This document shows, piece by piece, positions 15,441-23,750 of a stretch of DNA of 30,134 bases. The DNA is taken from the NCBI GenBank assembly GCA_038230735.1, contig JBBRMR010000066.1, positions 1 through 30,134 of the forward strand, given 5' to 3'. This stretch comes from Arcicella sp038230735. GTDB taxonomy: Bacteria > Bacteroidota > Bacteroidia > Cytophagales > Spirosomataceae. The notes under the pieces are model-generated. The model did not search any database. It had not been told where the DNA came from and saw only the letters and a list, made by a program, of their open reading frames with translations. Position 1 is the stretch's first letter; the number at the start of each line of letters is the position of its first letter. The translations under genes and the position numbers were made by a program.

Positions 15441-16400
15441 ATGACTTCACGAGAAAAAATACAATTAGTTTTTGATGAAATGGGTAAGGTAGTGGTTGGT
15501 CATGAAAAATTGACGAATCGCTTATTGATTGGGCTTTTTACGGGTGGACACGTATTGTTAGAAGGCGTTCCTGGATTGGCTAAAACCTTGGCAATCAATA
15601 CTTTATCCAAAATACTCGACCTTCAATTTCACCGTATTCAATTCACGCCCGATTTATTGCCTGCCGACCTTATCGGTACAATGATTTACAGTAGAAAATC
15701 GGATGATTTTGAGGTAAAAAAGGGACCTATTTTTGCCAATATCATCCTTGCCGATGAAATCAATAGGGCTCCTGCCAAAGTGCAATCTGCCCTCTTGGAA
15801 GCCATGCAGGAAAAGCAAGTAACCATTGGCGACCATACTTATCCACTTGATAAACCTTTCCTGGTTTTGGCAACACAAAACCCTGTGGAACAAGAAGGTA
15901 CCTTCCCATTGCCCGAGGCTCAGGTGGACAGATTTATGTTAAAAGTGTTTGTGGATTATCTCAATAAAGACCAAGAATTGGAGGTAATGAGGAAGATGTC
16001 AAACATGGAATTTAGCTATCAACCCAAACCGATTTTGGGCAAAGAAGATATTTTCAAAATTCGGAAAGAAGTCAATAATATTACCATTTCCGAAACCTTA
16101 GAAAAATACATTATTGAGTTGGTTTTTGCTACCCGTAAACCTGCTGATTATGGCTTGCGTGAAGAGGCTCGATACATTCAATTTGGAGCATCGCCCAGAG
16201 CCAGTATCAACATCAATTTAGCTTCAAAAGTGCTTGCCTACTTAGATGGCAGAGATTATGTTTTGCCCGAAGACATCAAAGAAATTGCCCCAGACGTATT
16301 GAATCACAGAATTATGCTTAACTACGAAGCCGAGGCGGATGGAATTACTACGATTCAGGTAATTGATACTATTTTGAGACGGGTAGCGATTGGAAGATAA
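15441..16400 (+). CDS. MoxR-family AAA+ ATPase
   Basis: A 319-residue cytoplasmic ATPase of the MoxR/RavA branch, chaperone-like proteins that help assemble or activate metal- or vWA-domain proteins. Visible motifs: Walker A GVPGLAKT (42-49), Walker B ILADEIN (102-108) followed by RAPAKVQSALLEAMQE, sensor 1 ATQNPVEQEGT (144-154), the arginine-finger region EAQVDRFM, and the C-terminal lid domain. Length and motifs are intact. Unlike most MoxR genes, there is no DUF58 or vWA gene beside it in the window, so its partner is elsewhere. The 240 bp upstream hold no clear Bacteroidota promoter; an AGGAGG at 15394-15399 is 40 bases too far from the start to act as a ribosome site. It ends one base before the stop codon of convergent ribH. 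Confidence 0.95.
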   Translation: MTSREKIQLVFDEMGKVVVGHEKLTNRLLIGLFTGGHVLLEGVPGLAKTLAINTLSKILDLQFHRIQFTPDLLPADLIGTMIYSRKSDDFEVKKGPIFANIILADEINRAPAKVQSALLEAMQEKQVTIGDHTYPLDKPFLVLATQNPVEQEGTFPLPEAQVDRFMLKVFVDYLNKDQELEVMRKMSNMEFSYQPKPILGKEDIFKIRKEVNNITISETLEKYIIELVFATRKPADYGLREEARYIQFGASPRASININLASKVLAYLDGRDYVLPEDIKEIAPDVLNHRIMLNYEAEADGITTIQVIDTILRRVAIGR

Positions 16401-16401
16401 C

Positions 16402-16878
16402 CTAAAAACTCATCATTTTCACCGCCGTTATTGCCGCTTCATCGCCTTTATTACCGTGAATCCCCCCCGCACGGTCAATGGCCTGTTGTTCAGTATTGGG
16501 AGTTAATACGCCAAAAATTACGGGTTTATCATACTTTAAACTTACGGCAGTTAAGCCCTGGGCTACTGAATTGTTGATATAATCATTATGCTTCGTTTCG
16601 CCCTGAATCACGCAACCGATGCAGATAACGGCATCAATGTCAGCCTTTTGAGCCATCTTTTGAGCCGCAAAAGTCAATTCATAACTGCCAGGAACGTTCC
16701 TTCTAACAATATTTTCCTCCAAAACACCATACGCCAGAAGTGTCTTAATTGCTCCCTGTGCAAGTGCCTCCGTGATATGTTCGTTCCACTCGGCAACAAC
16801 CACCGCAAAACGATTTTTACTGACATCAGGAAGATTATCAATCGAGAATATACTTAGATTTTTATGTAATGATGACAT
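16402..16878 (-). CDS. ribH: 6,7-dimethyl-8-ribityllumazine synthase
   Basis: Penultimate enzyme of riboflavin synthesis. It joins 5-amino-6-ribitylaminouracil with 3,4-dihydroxy-2-butanone 4-phosphate, acting as a cytoplasmic shell-forming oligomer. The 158 residues show all expected sites: the aromatic-Asn substrate motif (EWNEHI, W31-N32), PGSYELTFAAQKMA (63-76), GCVIQGETKHNDYIN with the catalytic His97, FGVLTPNTEQQAIDR with R136, and HGNKGDEAA near the C-terminus. It is the only riboflavin gene here. A TPR protein gene lies upstream on the same strand, separated by a pair of inverted repeats and a terminator-like hairpin, so ribH probably has its own promoter. Confidence 0.97.
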   Translation of the reverse strand: MSSLHKNLSIFSIDNLPDVSKNRFAVVVAEWNEHITEALAQGAIKTLLAYGVLEENIVRRNVPGSYELTFAAQKMAQKADIDAVICIGCVIQGETKHNDYINNSVAQGLTAVSLKYDKPVIFGVLTPNTEQQAIDRAGGIHGNKGDEAAITAVKMMSF

Positions 16879-16884
16879 TTTTTT

Positions 16885-17060
16885 TCAGTTATTAGTGAAA
16901 AGTAATTAGTAAACAGTAAAAATGTTCCAGTGAAAAATAATTGATTTTACTAAAAGGAAAAAGGAATAAAACTTTCGCCTTATTCCTTTTTTATGTTGGA
17001 CGAAAACCGTTGGCGATTCGCAGTACGAATGATAACTGTTTACTGGTAATTGATAACTGA
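16885..17060. repeat. GTTTACTGGTAA-type inverted repeat pair
   Basis: The left arm, about 16885-16920 (TCAGTTATTAGTG...AGTAAACAGTAAA), and the right arm, 17033-17060 (TAACTGTTTACTGG...GATAACTGA), are imperfect reverse complements. They bracket a terminator-like hairpin. Bases 17038-17060 match 25868-25890 at 22 of 23 positions. The pair fills the gap between ribH and the TPR gene. Confidence 0.72.
16958..16991 (-). terminator. Terminator-like hairpin after the TPR gene
   Basis: AAAAAGGAATAA (16958-16969) pairs perfectly with TTATTCCTTTTT (16980-16991) around a 10-base loop. On the minus strand T-rich sequence follows the stem. It lies 73 bases past the TPR stop codon and before ribH, so it should separate their transcripts, at least in part. 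Confidence 0.7.
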
Positions 17061-17063
17061 ATG

Positions 17064-17735
17064 TTATTCCGTTTCCAACATCGCCTTATATTTCTTGGCT
17101 TCTTGTCCTTCTTGGGTATCCGCATATTTTTCTACCATTTCTGTATAAACTGCCAACGCCTCTTGTGGTTGTTTATTGGCTTCGTAAGCAATGGCTAATT
17201 TTTTCATGTACCCTGGCGTAAATTGCTTATTTGCCTTATATTCAACCGCTTTTTTGTAATAATCAATCGCTTCTGAATAATTTTTCTTTTCAGAATAAGC
17301 ATCCCCAATTAATGCGTAGGCACGAGCCTGAACCAATAAATCTGAGGCACTAAATGCTTTCAAATGCTCAATGGCAGTGTCAAATTTACCCTCTTTCAAA
17401 CTGGCAGTACCCGCCACAAAATGAGCGATATTTGCTGCATTTCCGCCAAATTCATCCGCAACTTTGGCGGCTTCTTTGGCGGCTACTTTATTGGAATCAG
17501 CCTCAAATTTATACATGGTACTGAACAATTTGGCTTGTCCGTCTTCATCCTGCGATGCCGTGTATGCCTTGTAACCAAAATAGCCCAATACACCGACTAC
17601 TAATGCTCCTATTACACCAAATATTACAGTTTTGTTATTTTCAACCGTCGTTTGAACTTTGCTTATTTCTTGCTGTAAGCCTTCTGAACTTTCTAAAAAT
17701 TCAAGCGATGTTTTTTCTTCTACTTTCTTTGCCAT
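17064..17735 (-). CDS. Membrane-anchored TPR protein (YfgM-like)
   Basis: A 223-residue protein with a short cytoplasmic N-terminus, one membrane helix (about 37-58: TVIFGVIGALVVGVLGYFGY) and a TPR region outside the membrane (about 70-220). TPR helices are clear: AYALIGDAYSEKKNYSEAIDYYKKAV and LAIAYEANKQPQEALAVYTEMV. The layout is like YfgM, an ancillary factor of the secretion translocon; this similarity is in architecture, not proven orthology. It precedes ribH, as is common in Bacteroidota. A CAAAATTA at 17815-17822 (TAATTTTG on the minus strand) could be its -7 box. Confidence 0.88.
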   Translation of the reverse strand: MAKKVEEKTSLEFLESSEGLQQEISKVQTTVENNKTVIFGVIGALVVGVLGYFGYKAYTASQDEDGQAKLFSTMYKFEADSNKVAAKEAAKVADEFGGNAANIAHFVAGTASLKEGKFDTAIEHLKAFSASDLLVQARAYALIGDAYSEKKNYSEAIDYYKKAVEYKANKQFTPGYMKKLAIAYEANKQPQEALAVYTEMVEKYADTQEGQEAKKYKAMLETE

Positions 17736-17814
17736 TGTTGGTTTTATTGATATTCAGCGGGTAACGATGAACGTATTTGTTTATTTTTATAAAAATTAAT
17801 TCAAAATCGGACTG

Positions 17815-17822
17815 CAAAATTA
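17815..17822 (-). promoter_or_regulatory. Possible -7 box for the YfgM-like TPR gene
   Basis: The minus strand reads TAATTTTG, an exact TAnnTTTG, 80 bases before the start codon. No TTTG lies at the expected -33 position, so support is partial. Apart from this and the TTAAC hairpin, the 321-bp gap 17736-18056 shows nothing recognisable. Confidence 0.35.
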
Positions 17823-17964
17823 TGAAAACTCTTGGAATATTCCACGTTTGAGTTCATCTTTTATCCGAGGGATTTGGGATTTGGGAATTTAAGATTGGAA
17901 AATTTGAAATAAATCTACTAAAATTTATCAAAAAGGCTTCTCAAAAGTATGCCACTTGGGAGCT

Positions 17965-18045
17965 AAATAGTTAAAAGGTTAGAGTAGTTAAAGAGCTTAA
18001 CAGGCTATATATAACTATTTAACCACTCTAACTCTTCAACTTCTT
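17965..18045. repeat. TTAAC-word intergenic hairpin, copy 2
   Basis: The core arms GTTAGAGTAGTTAAAGAG (17978-17995) and CTATTTAACCACTCTAAC (18015-18032) pair at 16 of 18 positions around a 19-base loop. Weaker pairing extends outwards to about 17965 and 18045. It begins a few bases after the stop codon of the EnvC-like gene (minus strand). Confidence 0.82.
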
Positions 18046-18056
18046 TAACTCAAAAC

Positions 18057-19280
18057 TCACCTCGACCTCAACCAATTTTCGGGATTCAACTTATCGAAGG
18101 TTTTCCAGACTTGGAAATTAATTTCGGAAGTACCGTCATTGTCCGTAGCCACCACACCAATTTTTTGCCCTGCATTTATTTTTTGCCCATTGGAAACTGA
18201 AACGTTTGACAATTTACTGTAAACCGTGAAATAATCTCCGTGTTGAACTGCCACAATCATATTTGCCCCAGGAATTGCCACCACCGACTGCACAATGCCA
18301 TCATACACCACCTTTACATCGTTACCCGCACTGGTTTGGATATCCACGCCATTGTTGTTCGTCCGAACGCCTCGTAAAATAGGATGATTATGCACACCAA
18401 AACGGTCAGACACAAAACCCGAACTCACGGGCCAAGGCATACGTCCACGCAAGGCTGAAAATGAAGTTGCCAATTTAGTTTCCTCCGCATTCATGGCAAT
18501 TGCTTTTCGATTTTCTTTGGGTGAATCTTCACGGTCGGGTTTGCTGGCTCGTTCACGTTCTTGCGAGCGTCTTATTTCTCTTTCTACAATACGAGCAATC
18601 ATATTTTCCAATCGCTCAACGGCTTGCTTATTGGTTGATAATTGACTTCTCAGTACTTTTTCTTTTTTACTCAATTGCCCTACTACATCAGATTGTTTAC
18701 CTTTCAAAACCTGTAAACTTTGGGTTTCGGTAATTTTTTCCCTCAATACGGACGCTTGCTCTTGCTTTTTCTGTAAGATTTTTACTTGTTCTGCCAATAA
18801 TTCTGTTCTTACTTTTTGAATCAGAACTGCCTGTTTTTCACGAGCTTCTGAATATTGTTGGAGGTATTTATATCGTCTGACTAATTGATTAAAATTTGCC
18901 GAAGAAAATAGGAAACTCAATTTATTAAAACGGTTACTGGTTTTGGCAGAAGCGAAAATCATTTTGGCATATTCTGCTCGTAGCTTTTCGAGATTTCCAG
19001 ATAATTCAGTGGTTACTTTTGTGAGTTCTTGTGCCTCATTATCAAGGAGTTGCTGATTTTCGGAGATAATATCAATTTGTTTGTTTTGCTTATTAATACG
19101 TTCGCCAATCGCATTAAGTTTGCCCACTGAAACTTCTTTTTTTTGTTCAGTTTTCTCAATAATTTTATTAATTTCCTGAATTTTTGCTAAATTATCACGC
19201 TTGATAGCTTCCAATCTGGCACGGCGACTCACCTGCCTACGGCTTTGTGCATGAGTATCTACGAACATAAGACATAACAA
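18057..19280 (-). CDS. EnvC-like murein hydrolase activator (M23 domain)
   Basis: Exported protein of about 407 residues. A long coiled coil (about 15-250) precedes a C-terminal LytM/M23 domain (about 285-405: GRMPWPVSSGFVSDRFGVHNH, GVDIQTSAGNDVKVVYDG, VQHGDYFTVYSKL, INAGQKIGVVATD). In the site HxxxD the His is replaced (NNNGVDI) and HGDYFTVYS has only the first His of HxH. The metal-binding site is thus incomplete, as in EnvC, which activates amidases and does not cut murein itself. The start is uncertain: TTG at 19280 leaves a truncated signal peptide. The frame continues upstream in a perfect signal-peptide pattern (KAAPKFVSGLLLVLLC...) with no ATG or GTG; ATC at 19320-19322 would fit the position. 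It is the third gene after TPR and DUF4292 genes, a conserved Bacteroidota order. Confidence 0.92.
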   Translation of the reverse strand: MLCLMFVDTHAQSRRQVSRRARLEAIKRDNLAKIQEINKIIEKTEQKKEVSVGKLNAIGERINKQNKQIDIISENQQLLDNEAQELTKVTTELSGNLEKLRAEYAKMIFASAKTSNRFNKLSFLFSSANFNQLVRRYKYLQQYSEAREKQAVLIQKVRTELLAEQVKILQKKQEQASVLREKITETQSLQVLKGKQSDVVGQLSKKEKVLRSQLSTNKQAVERLENMIARIVEREIRRSQERERASKPDREDSPKENRKAIAMNAEETKLATSFSALRGRMPWPVSSGFVSDRFGVHNHPILRGVRTNNNGVDIQTSAGNDVKVVYDGIVQSVVAIPGANMIVAVQHGDYFTVYSKLSNVSVSNGQKINAGQKIGVVATDNDGTSEINFQVWKTFDKLNPENWLRSR

Positions 19281-19378
19281 AACAAGAAGCAGTCCTGAAA
19301 CAAATTTCGGGGCTGCCTTGATGAATGTGATATGTTTTTGAGGGCTTATGAGCGTAAGGATTTTTTTGTTTTAAGAGC

Positions 19379-20230
19379 CTATTTCTTCAACAATTTCTCA
19401 GGAACTTTAAAAGGAAATTCCAAAGGTGTTTCCAATAATTCCACTTTTGTATGCTTAATATTTACCACCGTTTGATACATCTTTTGATCTTCATTAGATT
19501 TATAATCAACCGTTATCAAACTAGAATTTGGGAATAGATATTGGTTCAACATCGTGAAATCATTGAAATCAAGTGTCAGTTTATTATTGGTATCTTCTTG
19601 GGTAAGAAGCAACTTTTTCAACTTCTTATTTTCACCTATATAATTGTCAATCAACACTTTATCTTGCTCTTGCTTCAACAAATAATACTCATTCTCCCGC
19701 ACAACTCTTGATTTATTTTTCTTGAAAGGACGATTACCAACGATTAAAGATTGGAGAATATCGTAGTTAATATTAAACTTAAATTTTTCCGCAAAATCAA
19801 CGTAAGTATATTCGTTATATTCACCAGCTATTTTATTGTAGAACTTAACGGCATTTTTGTCAAAAAGTGCAGTTGCACCAGTAATGCCAAATTTAGAAAT
19901 ATTCATCCAAATCAAACTATCCTTTCTCATTCTTATATCCACAATTACGTTCTCATTCTCTTTGGGGCTTTTAAAGGCTACCTTCGCTTTCGCTTTCAGA
20001 TATTTAAAATCAATATCTTCAATTTTCAATTTATCTACTTCATTTTCCCCCACTTTCACAGGCACATCCACAATAATGACCTTCGCTGAATCTATATTAA
20101 TGGAATCCGCATAAGCAACCTTTGTAGAATCCGTTACAGCAGGAATATTGGAAGATTGATTGATTTGCCTACGTTTACAAGAAGTAAAAAATAGTGTTGA
20201 TGCAAGAAGGAATATTAGAGTTTTTTTCAT
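19379..20230 (-). CDS. DUF4292 family lipoprotein
   Basis: A 283-residue lipoprotein. The signal peptide MKKTLIFLLASTLFFTSC ends in a lipobox with Cys18. The body has the DUF4292 pattern: KAKAKVAFKSPKENENV, IRMRKDSLIWMNISKFGITGA, ALFDKNAVKFYNKIAGEYNEY, then beta-rich repeats resembling the LolA/LppX-type barrel half. Such folds often carry lipids or lipoproteins across the envelope; that role is inference. It lies between the TPR gene and the EnvC-like gene on the same strand; a TTAAC-type hairpin precedes its start and 98 bp separate it from the next gene. Confidence 0.92.
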   Translation of the reverse strand: MKKTLIFLLASTLFFTSCKRRQINQSSNIPAVTDSTKVAYADSINIDSAKVIIVDVPVKVGENEVDKLKIEDIDFKYLKAKAKVAFKSPKENENVIVDIRMRKDSLIWMNISKFGITGATALFDKNAVKFYNKIAGEYNEYTYVDFAEKFKFNINYDILQSLIVGNRPFKKNKSRVVRENEYYLLKQEQDKVLIDNYIGENKKLKKLLLTQEDTNNKLTLDFNDFTMLNQYLFPNSSLITVDYKSNEDQKMYQTVVNIKHTKVELLETPLEFPFKVPEKLLKK

Positions 20231-20239
20231 GTTTATTGG

Positions 20240-20330
20240 GTTGGAAGGTTAAGAAGTTGGAGAAGTTAAAAAATTGAGTTTTGAGAGTATTTTTACTCTT
20301 TAATTTCTCTAACTCTTTAACTTATCTAAC
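20240..20330. repeat. TTAAC-word intergenic hairpin, copy 3
   Basis: The left arm 20240-20272 (GTTGGAAGGTTAAGAAGTTG...) and the right arm 20297-20330 (...CTCTTTAACTTATCTAAC) are imperfect reverse complements over about 33 bases. The element fills the space between the DUF4292 start and the TPR gene's stop codon, and its last base is the first base of that stop codon on the plus strand. Confidence 0.8.
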
Positions 20331-22069
20331 TACTCAATCAACTTCATTTCAGCAATTTTTTTATCAATCAAGGTGCTGGTTGTGCCTGTGGCTTTGGCTT
20401 TTTTCCATTGTTCAACGGCTTTGGACGTTTCGCCTAATTGGAACAAAACGTCTCCATAATGCTCCACAATTACGCCACTTTTTATAGGCTTCTGGTCGTT
20501 CAATGCCACTGCCTTTTCCATGAAAGTCTTACATTTTTTATAATCTTTCATCACGTACAAAACCCATGCGTAAGTATCTATATACGTGGCATCGTTGGGA
20601 TGTTTTTCTACTAATTTTTCTGCCAAAGATGCTGCTCGTTCCAATTTTTCTTTTCGCAGAGAAAGGAAATAACTATAATTATTCAGTACGTGGTCATTAT
20701 CGGGATTTTCCTTCAAAGCTGCCTCATAAGCATCATCCGACTTTTCATATTTGCTTACGCTGTTGTAAGTATCGCCCAACAGTGCGTAGATATGTTGGGT
20801 CAAATCAGAACCTTCGGGAGCCAATCTGCGGGCTTCTTCCAAGGATTCAAGGGCTTTGTTGTGATTGCGTTTTTGATAATATGCCGAGCCGTTCAAATAC
20901 CAAAATGCGGCTTGATTCGGGAAAACCTCAATGGCTTCTTCGCTGTGGACGATGGCACTGTCCACCTGTTTCAACTTGAAATCCATGTTGATAATATTCC
21001 CCCAAACTTCATTCACTGACTTATCCAAACGGGCTGCCCTTACATATTCGTCTCTTGCTCCTTTTTCATCGCCTTTTTGCATCAATAAATCTCCAAAAAT
21101 TGCGTGCGATTTTGGATCGTTTGGGCTTTGTTTTACCAGATTTTTTACCAAATTAAAAGCGGTTTCTTTCGACTTATCATCTTTTATCATGGCAATATAG
21201 CCCATTAAAATTCTGGCTTTGGTGGTAGCATCCAGATTAGCATCGGCAAAGGCTAATTCCAATTCACGGTTGCATTTTTCCATATCCCCTTTCTCTTGAT
21301 ACAACTGTGCCAACATCACGTGAGCCTGTGCATTTTCGGGATTTACTTTTAATATTTTTTCAAGATATGGTATTGCTTGATCGTTCTTTTTATTAGACAT
21401 CAACAATTCCGCTTGATCTATACTGTATTCAATTTCTTCGGGGTCTGAACTTACTAATTTCTCTCCTTCTTTTACTGCCTCATCCACTTTACCAACCTTC
21501 ATTAAAACCATCTGTTTTTGACGAGTAATTTCCTCACTCACGCCCATGATTCGCTCGGCACGGTCATAAGACTTTAAGGCTTCATCATAATGATTATCAA
21601 ATATATAGACCGCCGCTTGTTCCAAATGATATTCAGCACGAGTAGGGTTTTGAGCAATCAGATTTTGATATACCCGTGCCGCTTCTTCATACTTACGTTT
21701 ACGGACATACAAATCAGCCAAAAGTTCTCCGTAAACTGTATTTTCGGGGTCTTGTTGAACCGCTTTTTCAGCGTAAAGAATGGCGTTTGTTTCGTCTTTT
21801 AATTTTTGATAATTATTAGACAAAGCATAGAAAATCCCTCCGTTATTGGGCGTAATTTCAAGGGCTTTTTGATACGGTGGAATGGCTTTTTCATAATCTT
21901 CCATCATATAAAACTTCATGCCCTCGGTGAAATAGGCTTCGGCTTCTTGGAGTTGCGAAATGGTGGGTTCATCCTTTTTTTTGCCTTCACGTTTTTGAGC
22001 GAAGGTATGGGATTGGATTATCAGAAGAAAAACCAAAGAGAGGAATATATTTTTGTGCTTGAAATTCAT
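20330..22069 (-). CDS. Exported tetratricopeptide-repeat protein
   Basis: About 579 residues from the ATG at 22069. That start gives a clean signal peptide (MNFKHKNIFLSLVFLLIIQS, cleavage after HTFA-Q); an ATG 15 bases upstream would add five residues before it. The mature protein is almost all TPRs, at least 12, for example AEAYFTEGMKFYMMEDYEKA, PNNGGIFYALSNNYQKLKD and ENTVYGELLADLYVRKRKYE. It is the first gene of a conserved Bacteroidota order TPR / DUF4292 / EnvC-like, which suggests a periplasmic or outer-membrane scaffold in envelope assembly; its partner is unknown. Possible -7 box TAACTTTG (minus strand) at 22133-22140. Confidence 0.93.
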   Translation of the reverse strand: MNFKHKNIFLSLVFLLIIQSHTFAQKREGKKKDEPTISQLQEAEAYFTEGMKFYMMEDYEKAIPPYQKALEITPNNGGIFYALSNNYQKLKDETNAILYAEKAVQQDPENTVYGELLADLYVRKRKYEEAARVYQNLIAQNPTRAEYHLEQAAVYIFDNHYDEALKSYDRAERIMGVSEEITRQKQMVLMKVGKVDEAVKEGEKLVSSDPEEIEYSIDQAELLMSNKKNDQAIPYLEKILKVNPENAQAHVMLAQLYQEKGDMEKCNRELELAFADANLDATTKARILMGYIAMIKDDKSKETAFNLVKNLVKQSPNDPKSHAIFGDLLMQKGDEKGARDEYVRAARLDKSVNEVWGNIINMDFKLKQVDSAIVHSEEAIEVFPNQAAFWYLNGSAYYQKRNHNKALESLEEARRLAPEGSDLTQHIYALLGDTYNSVSKYEKSDDAYEAALKENPDNDHVLNNYSYFLSLRKEKLERAASLAEKLVEKHPNDATYIDTYAWVLYVMKDYKKCKTFMEKAVALNDQKPIKSGVIVEHYGDVLFQLGETSKAVEQWKKAKATGTTSTLIDKKIAEMKLIE

Positions 22070-22132
22070 CGAATCAGTGAACAATTGTCAATTATCAATT
22101 ATCAATTAATAATTAGGTGATGTAATTATTAT

Positions 22133-22140
22133 CAAAGTTA
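22133..22140 (-). promoter_or_regulatory. Possible -7 box for the TPR-DUF4292-EnvC operon
   Basis: The minus strand reads TAACTTTG, an exact TAnnTTTG, 64 bases before the preferred start at 22069. No TTTG is found at -33. The nearby stretch 22080-22112 is a tandem of AATTATC/AATTGTC words related to the repeats at other gene borders. Confidence 0.4.
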
Positions 22141-22270
22141 ATAAAAATACCTTTAAATGATTAATATACCGAGTTTTCGGCAAAAATATTATAATACAGT
22201 AGGTAATAATCAAACGTAAAACTCTTTCTGTTGGTATATTGTTGATATTTCAAAAAAAGAACCTAAATAA

Positions 22271-23734
22271 ATGACACAATTAAATGATGTAATGCTTCAA
22301 TCTGCCGAAGCGTTCAAAAAATATCGTAAAGTATCAGGCAAAAATAAAGCCCTATTTTTAAGAGCCATTGCCGAAGAAATTGAAGGCTTGGGAGTGGACT
22401 TAATCCGTACTGCCATGCAAGAAACCAACCTGCCCGAAGGACGACTTTTGGGCGAGCGTGGACGTACTATATTTCAGCTAAAAATGTTCGCCGACCTCTT
22501 GCAAGAAGGCTCGTGGGTTGAGGCAAGAATAGATACCGCCAACCTTGACCGCCAACCTATTCCAAAGGTAGATTTACGAAAAATGTTAGTCCCAATTGGC
22601 ACAGTGGCTGTTTTTGGGGCGAGTAATTTCCCTTTTGCCTATTCAACAGCGGGTGGAGATACGGCTTCGGCATTGGCTGCAGGTTGCCCCGTGGTAGTAA
22701 AAGGACACCCCGCACACGCCCGAACGTCGGCAATGGTGGCGGAGGCAGTTTTGAAAGCCGCCAAACGTACAGGTATGCCCGAAGGCGTGTTTGCTCATTT
22801 GGATAGCGGTAATGGATTTGAAGTAGGAAAAGCCCTTGTGATGCACCCAAGCACCAAGGCGGTAGGTTTCACGGGGTCGTTTGGTGGGGGAAAAGCCTTG
22901 TATGATATGGCAAATCAACGTCCCGAACCAATCCCTGTTTTTTCAGAAATGGGCAGTGTAAATCCAGTGATTTTGATGCCCGAAAAGATGCGTGAAAGTG
23001 CTGAAAATGTGGCAATGAGTTATGCCAATTCTATTACTTTGGGTGTGGGTCAATTCTGTACCAATCCAGGTTTAATCTTCGGAATTGACAATGCAGATTT
23101 GGCAAAATTCATGGATGTTTTATCGGATGAAATTGAGAAAATTGCTCCCGCCACGATGTTGAATGAAGGGATTTATAAAAATTATGAAGCCAAAAAAGCA
23201 ATTGTTTTAGGGGAAGATGATGTAACTAAAGAATCGGAATCTAAACTCGAAAAAACCTCTCCCATTCAAGGTACGCCTACAATTGCATCGGTTGATGCCA
23301 ATGTTTTCTTGAAAAACCCAACGCTCCACCAAGAAGTTTTTGGTCCGTTTTCATTGATAATAAAATGCAAAGATTTGAAACAAATGGAAAAAGTTTTAAG
23401 TCTTTTGGAAGGACAGTTGACCGCCACTTTAATGGCAACAGAATCAGAACTACAAGCCAACGAAGAGATTGTGGATATTCTTAGAAATTTATCGGGAAGG
23501 TTAAATTTTAACAACGTCCCCACGGGCGTAGAAGTCTGTTTTGCCATGCAACACGGCGGACCATTTCCATCCTGTACCGATAGTCGTTTTACCTCCGTTG
23601 GACCCGATGCCATCAAGCGATTTGTCCGTCCAGCCAGCTACCAAAGTTTCCCAGATAGCATTCTGCCCGATGAATTAAAACAGGCTAATCCATTGAATAT
23701 CTGGCGAATGGTGGATAATGAGTTTGTGAAATAA
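22271..23734 (+). CDS. NAD(P)-dependent aldehyde dehydrogenase, ketoglutaric-semialdehyde type
   Basis: A 487-residue aldehyde dehydrogenase. The catalytic site is clear: nucleophile Cys263 (GVGQFCTNPGL), general base Glu226 (FSEMGSVNP) and Asn119 in FGASNFPF. VKGHPAHARTS holds the cofactor-binding Lys144, and VGFTGSFGGGKAL the loop near the nicotinamide. GSVNPV, the C-terminal part (GVEVCFAMQHGGPFPSC and FVRPASYQSFP) and the overall length place it in the 2,5-dioxopentanoate (alpha-ketoglutaric semialdehyde) dehydrogenase group, which ends the non-phosphorylating pathways for pentoses, sugar acids or hydroxyproline. None of those pathway genes lie nearby, so substrate is inferred only from family resemblance. 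It is flanked by the divergent TPR operon and REP-like element B. Confidence 0.93.
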   Translation: MTQLNDVMLQSAEAFKKYRKVSGKNKALFLRAIAEEIEGLGVDLIRTAMQETNLPEGRLLGERGRTIFQLKMFADLLQEGSWVEARIDTANLDRQPIPKVDLRKMLVPIGTVAVFGASNFPFAYSTAGGDTASALAAGCPVVVKGHPAHARTSAMVAEAVLKAAKRTGMPEGVFAHLDSGNGFEVGKALVMHPSTKAVGFTGSFGGGKALYDMANQRPEPIPVFSEMGSVNPVILMPEKMRESAENVAMSYANSITLGVGQFCTNPGLIFGIDNADLAKFMDVLSDEIEKIAPATMLNEGIYKNYEAKKAIVLGEDDVTKESESKLEKTSPIQGTPTIASVDANVFLKNPTLHQEVFGPFSLIIKCKDLKQMEKVLSLLEGQLTATLMATESELQANEEIVDILRNLSGRLNFNNVPTGVEVCFAMQHGGPFPSCTDSRFTSVGPDAIKRFVRPASYQSFPDSILPDELKQANPLNIWRMVDNEFVK

Positions 23735-23750
23735 TTTTTTTGCAAGAACA

